Positions 6,229 to 8,900 of a stretch of 8,900 nt of DNA are shown here, piece after piece. The position numbers and the translations under genes are program-made. Every line of letters begins with the position of its first letter. The first letter of the stretch is position 1. The notes under the pieces were generated by a model. That model made no database searches. It saw only the letters and a list, made by a program, of their open reading frames with translations, and was not told where the DNA came from. Source of the stretch: an uncultured bacterium (lineage in GTDB: Bacteria; Bacillota_A; Clostridia; Lachnospirales; Lachnospiraceae). The stretch is from positions 1-8,900 of the forward strand of contig CAJMOO010000072.1 in the NCBI GenBank assembly GCA_905215045.1. Reading direction: 5' to 3'.

Positions 6229-7314
6229 TTATTTCTTTGTAATATATCCTTTTGCTTTTAATGTCTCTGCACATAATACAGCTCCACCTGCTGCACCACG
6301 AACTGTGTTATGAGAAAGTCCTACGAATTTGTAATCGTATACTGTGTCTTCTCTTAAACGTCCAACAGAGATTCCCATTCCGTTTTCGTAATCTACGTCT
6401 GCTTTTACCTGTGGGCGGTTATCTTCTTCTAAGTACTGGATCATCTGTTTTGGAGCACTTGGAAGATCTAATTCCTGTGGAAGTCCGCTGAAGTTCACTA
6501 ATTTTTCGATCAACTGTTCTTTTGTTGGTTTCTTTTTGAATTTAACGAAAACTGCTGCTGTATGTCCGTTTAATACTGGTACACGGATACACTGTGTTGT
6601 GATCACTGGTGTTTCAGCTTTCACGATCACACCGTCTTCAATGTGTCCCCATAAACGAAGAGGTTCCTGTTCACTCTTCTCTTCTTCTCCACCGATGTAT
6701 GGGATGATGTTTTCTACCATTTCAGGCCAGTCTTTGAAAGTTTTTCCTGCTCCGGAAATTGCCTGATATGTTGTAGCTACGACTTCATATGGTTCGAATT
6801 CTTTCCATGCTGTTAAAACTGGTGCATAACTCTGGATAGAGCAATTTGGTTTTACCGCTACGAAACCTTTTGTTGTTCCTAAACGTTTCTTCTGGCTTTC
6901 GATAACTTCGAAATGTTCTGGGTTGATCTCAGGTACTACCATTGGTACGTCTGGTGTCCAGCGGTGAGCACTGTTGTTAGATACAACTGGTGTTTCTGTT
7001 TTTGCGTAGTCTTCCTCGATCTTTTTGATCTCATCTTTAGACATATCAACTGCACTGAATACAAAATCAACCTGAGAAGCAACTTCTTCTACTTCGTTTA
7101 CATTCTTTACGATCATAGATTTTACTGCTTCTGGCATTGGTGTATCCATTTTCCAGCGTCCACCTACTGCTTCTTCATATGTCTTTCCTGCAGAACGTGG
7201 GCTTGCAGCTAATGTTGTAACTTCAAACCATGGATGGTTCTCTAATAATGAAATAAAACGTTGTCCAACCATTCCCGTTGCACCTAAAATACCAACTCTT
7301 AATTTTTCACTCAT
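6229..7314 (-). CDS. asd: Aspartate-semialdehyde dehydrogenase (archaeal/fungal-type)
   Basis: This enzyme reduces aspartyl phosphate to aspartate semialdehyde with NADPH, the branch point to lysine/diaminopimelate, threonine and methionine. The 361 residues begin with the nucleotide-binding GILGATGMVGQRF (8-20). The catalytic cysteine is C158 in KPNCSIQ, and SGAGKT lies at 187-192. The substrate-binding part has RVPVLNGHTAAVF (244-256) with the likely catalytic H251. The C-terminus has HNTVRGAAGGAVLCAE (335-350), the NADP-site region. Length and the SIQ after the cysteine fit the archaeal/fungal subclass (TIGR00978-like) rather than the classical bacterial one. The ATG follows AGGAG by about 9 nt, only 12 bp after serA, so the two are probably co-transcribed. 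No defects seen. Confidence 0.96.
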   Translation of the reverse strand: MSEKLRVGILGATGMVGQRFISLLENHPWFEVTTLAASPRSAGKTYEEAVGGRWKMDTPMPEAVKSMIVKNVNEVEEVASQVDFVFSAVDMSKDEIKKIEEDYAKTETPVVSNNSAHRWTPDVPMVVPEINPEHFEVIESQKKRLGTTKGFVAVKPNCSIQSYAPVLTAWKEFEPYEVVATTYQAISGAGKTFKDWPEMVENIIPYIGGEEEKSEQEPLRLWGHIEDGVIVKAETPVITTQCIRVPVLNGHTAAVFVKFKKKPTKEQLIEKLVNFSGLPQELDLPSAPKQMIQYLEEDNRPQVKADVDYENGMGISVGRLREDTVYDYKFVGLSHNTVRGAAGGAVLCAETLKAKGYITKK

Positions 7315-7326
7315 GCTTCTTCTCTC

Positions 7327-8490
7327 CTATAGTACACGAACTCGAACGACTCCGTCGATCTGTTCCATTTTCTTAACTGTTTCTTCTGTTGGTGCTTTCT
7401 TTTCCATATCAAACATAGAATAAGCCCATTCACCTTTGGATTTATTTAACATATTGGCAATGTTATGTCCATCTGCTGCAAGGATCGCTGTTAACTGTCC
7501 GATCATATTTGGAAGGTTTTTGTGATGCACTGTGATACGTGCTGCACAATTTGCTTCTCCCAGATCACAGTTTGGATAGTTGACTGAATTTACGATATTA
7601 CCATTCTCTAAGTAATTCATTAACTGGTCAACTGCCATCTCTGCACAGTTTTCTTCAGATTCTTCTGTAGAAGCTCCTAAATGTGGAATTGTGATCACTT
7701 TATCAACTCCAGCAATCTCTGCGCTTGGGAAGTCTGTAACGTAATGTTTTACTTTTCCAGATTCTAATCCTTCGATCACTGCCTGATTCTCAACCAGTTC
7801 TCCTCTGGCAAAGTTTAGAAGTGTCACACCGTCTTTCATCTTATCAATAGCTTCTTTGTTGATCATTCCTTTTGTGGAATCCATATATGGAACATGAATT
7901 GTAATGTAATCACATGTCTCAAATAATTCATCGATAGAAGCGATATATTTTACCATTCTTGATAAACTCCATGCGGAACGTACAGATACATATGGGTCGT
8001 ATCCATAAACTTTCATTCCAAGACGGTTACAGATATTGGCTACTAGAACTCCGATAGCTCCAAGTCCGATAACTCCGATGCTCTTTCCTTTTAATTCGTT
8101 TCCTGCATACTGTTTCTTTTGTTTCTCAACCAGTTTTGCAAGATTTTCTTCGGAAGCATTTTCTTTGACCCAGTTATATCCACCGATGATATCACGGGAT
8201 GCAAGTAAAAGTCCGGCAACAACAAGTTCTTTTACACCATTTGCATTGGCTCCTGGTGTGTTGAATGCTACGATACCTTTCTTTGCATATTCATCTAATG
8301 GAATATTGTTCACTCCGGCTCCAGCTCTTGCTACTGCAAGAAGGCTTTCTGGAACTTCCAGTTCATGCATGGATGCACTTCTTACTAAAACGGCATCCGC
8401 TGTGTCTAGGTCATCAATGACTTTAAAATCTTCTGTGAATAAATCAAGCCCTTTGTCTGCGATCGGGTTTAAGCATTTTACTGTATACAT
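7327..8490 (-). CDS. serA: D-3-phosphoglycerate dehydrogenase with C-terminal ACT domain
   Basis: It oxidises 3-phosphoglycerate to 3-phosphohydroxypyruvate with NAD, the first step of serine synthesis. The 387 residues show a substrate-binding part (1-100, with RAGAGVNNIP at 55-64) and a Rossmann NAD domain with GLGAIG (142-147) and the acidic D165 of YGYDPY. The 2-hydroxyacid dehydrogenase catalytic residues are R229 (NFARGE), E258 (FPSAE) and H270 (PHLGAST). A short ACT domain of about 70 residues (about 318-387), starting ITVHHKNLPNMIGQLT, is the usual site of serine feedback control. The ATG has AAGGAGG about 6 nt ahead, and only 9 bp separate it from the serC stop. It supplies the substrate for SerC. 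It appears complete. Confidence 0.96.
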   Translation of the reverse strand: MYTVKCLNPIADKGLDLFTEDFKVIDDLDTADAVLVRSASMHELEVPESLLAVARAGAGVNNIPLDEYAKKGIVAFNTPGANANGVKELVVAGLLLASRDIIGGYNWVKENASEENLAKLVEKQKKQYAGNELKGKSIGVIGLGAIGVLVANICNRLGMKVYGYDPYVSVRSAWSLSRMVKYIASIDELFETCDYITIHVPYMDSTKGMINKEAIDKMKDGVTLLNFARGELVENQAVIEGLESGKVKHYVTDFPSAEIAGVDKVITIPHLGASTEESEENCAEMAVDQLMNYLENGNIVNSVNYPNCDLGEANCAARITVHHKNLPNMIGQLTAILAADGHNIANMLNKSKGEWAYSMFDMEKKAPTEETVKKMEQIDGVVRVRVL

Positions 8491-8499
8491 GGCTCCTCC

Positions 8500-8900
8500 T
8501 TATTTGTTCTCTTCTTCAAACTTCTTCATGAATGCTACTAATTTTTCAACACCTTCTTTTGGCATTGCGTTATAAATACTTGCACGCATTCCACCAACGG
8601 TACGGTGTCCTTTTAAGTTCTCAAATCCAGCTTCTTTTGCTTCCGCTACGAATTTGGCATCCAGATCTTTGTCTCCTGTTACAAATGGAACATTCATTAA
8701 AGAACGATCTTCTTTGACAACTGTTCCTTTAAACATTTCACTCTGATCTAAGAAATCATATAAGATCTTTGCTTTTTCTTCGTTACGTTTCTTCATTGCT
8801 TCCAGTCCACCCTGGTCTTTTAACCATTTGAAGACTTTACCGCAAATATAGATTCCGTAGCATGGAGGTGTGTTATACAGTGAATCTGCATCTGCCTGTG
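8500..8900 (-). CDS. serC: Phosphoserine aminotransferase, C-terminal part (runs off the right edge)
   Basis: SerC is a PLP-dependent class-V aminotransferase converting 3-phosphohydroxypyruvate and glutamate to phosphoserine. The frame is open to the window edge, so the last 132 residues or so of about 360 are seen. An internal ATG at 8796 is not the start, because the frame continues upstream with strongly conserved SerC sequence: [16 protein letters not shown] and [14 protein letters not shown]. Further conserved parts are MNVPFV and the near-C-terminal [17 protein letters not shown]. The PLP-binding lysine lies outside the window. It is the first gene visible of the serC-serA-asd operon; its promoter is not in the window. 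Confidence 0.95.
   Translation of the reverse strand, partial: QADADSLYNTPPCYGIYICGKVFKWLKDQGGLEAMKKRNEEKAKILYDFLDQSEMFKGTVVKEDRSLMNVPFVTGDKDLDAKFVAEAKEAGFENLKGHRTVGGMRASIYNAMPKEGVEKLVAFMKKFEEENK

Noticed and set aside
8036..8575. Plus-strand open frame of 179 residues opposite serA/serC
   Set aside because: It is antisense to two well-supported conserved genes and has Ser/Thr/Pro-rich composition typical of shadow frames.
8500..8796. Separate 98-residue gene starting at the ATG at 8796
   Set aside because: The frame continues upstream with conserved phosphoserine aminotransferase sequence, so this ATG is internal to serC.

Overview
The window reads as chromosome of a low-GC Gram-positive anaerobe, most likely a gut clostridium of the Lachnospiraceae. 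This is inferred from AT-rich third positions, strong GGAG-type ribosome binding sites, an archaeal/fungal-type aspartate-semialdehyde dehydrogenase next to serC-serA, and clostridial-looking M56/BlaI proteins. Every gene is on the minus strand, so transcription runs from high to low coordinates. No tRNA, rRNA, CRISPR array or recognisable insertion sequence was seen.

Right part (6229-8900): a compact amino-acid biosynthesis operon, serC (partial at the window edge), serA and asd, with gaps of 9 and 12 bp, closed by a hairpin at 6169-6196. Next comes a stand-alone small mechanosensitive channel gene of the MscS family (5230-6099).

Middle (2816-5076): a decayed stretch. An AAA-ATPase/PD-(D/E)XK-type gene has lost an internal segment near its 3' end; its true C-terminus survives in another frame, to 3629. 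After its hairpin terminator lies only the last third of pdxS. This abuts a pdxT that has a one-base frameshift near the start and has lost an internal segment including the catalytic His-Glu region. The PLP synthase encoded here cannot be functional.

Left part (1-2616): an apparent four-gene signalling operon. It holds a BlaI/MecI-type repressor, an M56 (BlaR1/MecR1-like) membrane metalloprotease, a small secreted protein, and the start of a larger secreted protein whose N-terminus resembles clostridial RHS/WapA-like surface proteins. The first three genes overlap. The extracellular C-terminal domain of the protease is visibly related to the small secreted protein encoded just downstream, and it lacks the penicillin-binding domain of true BlaR1. 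This suggests a BlaIR-like circuit sensing something other than beta-lactams and controlling a secreted or surface system, and it is the most interesting part of the window.
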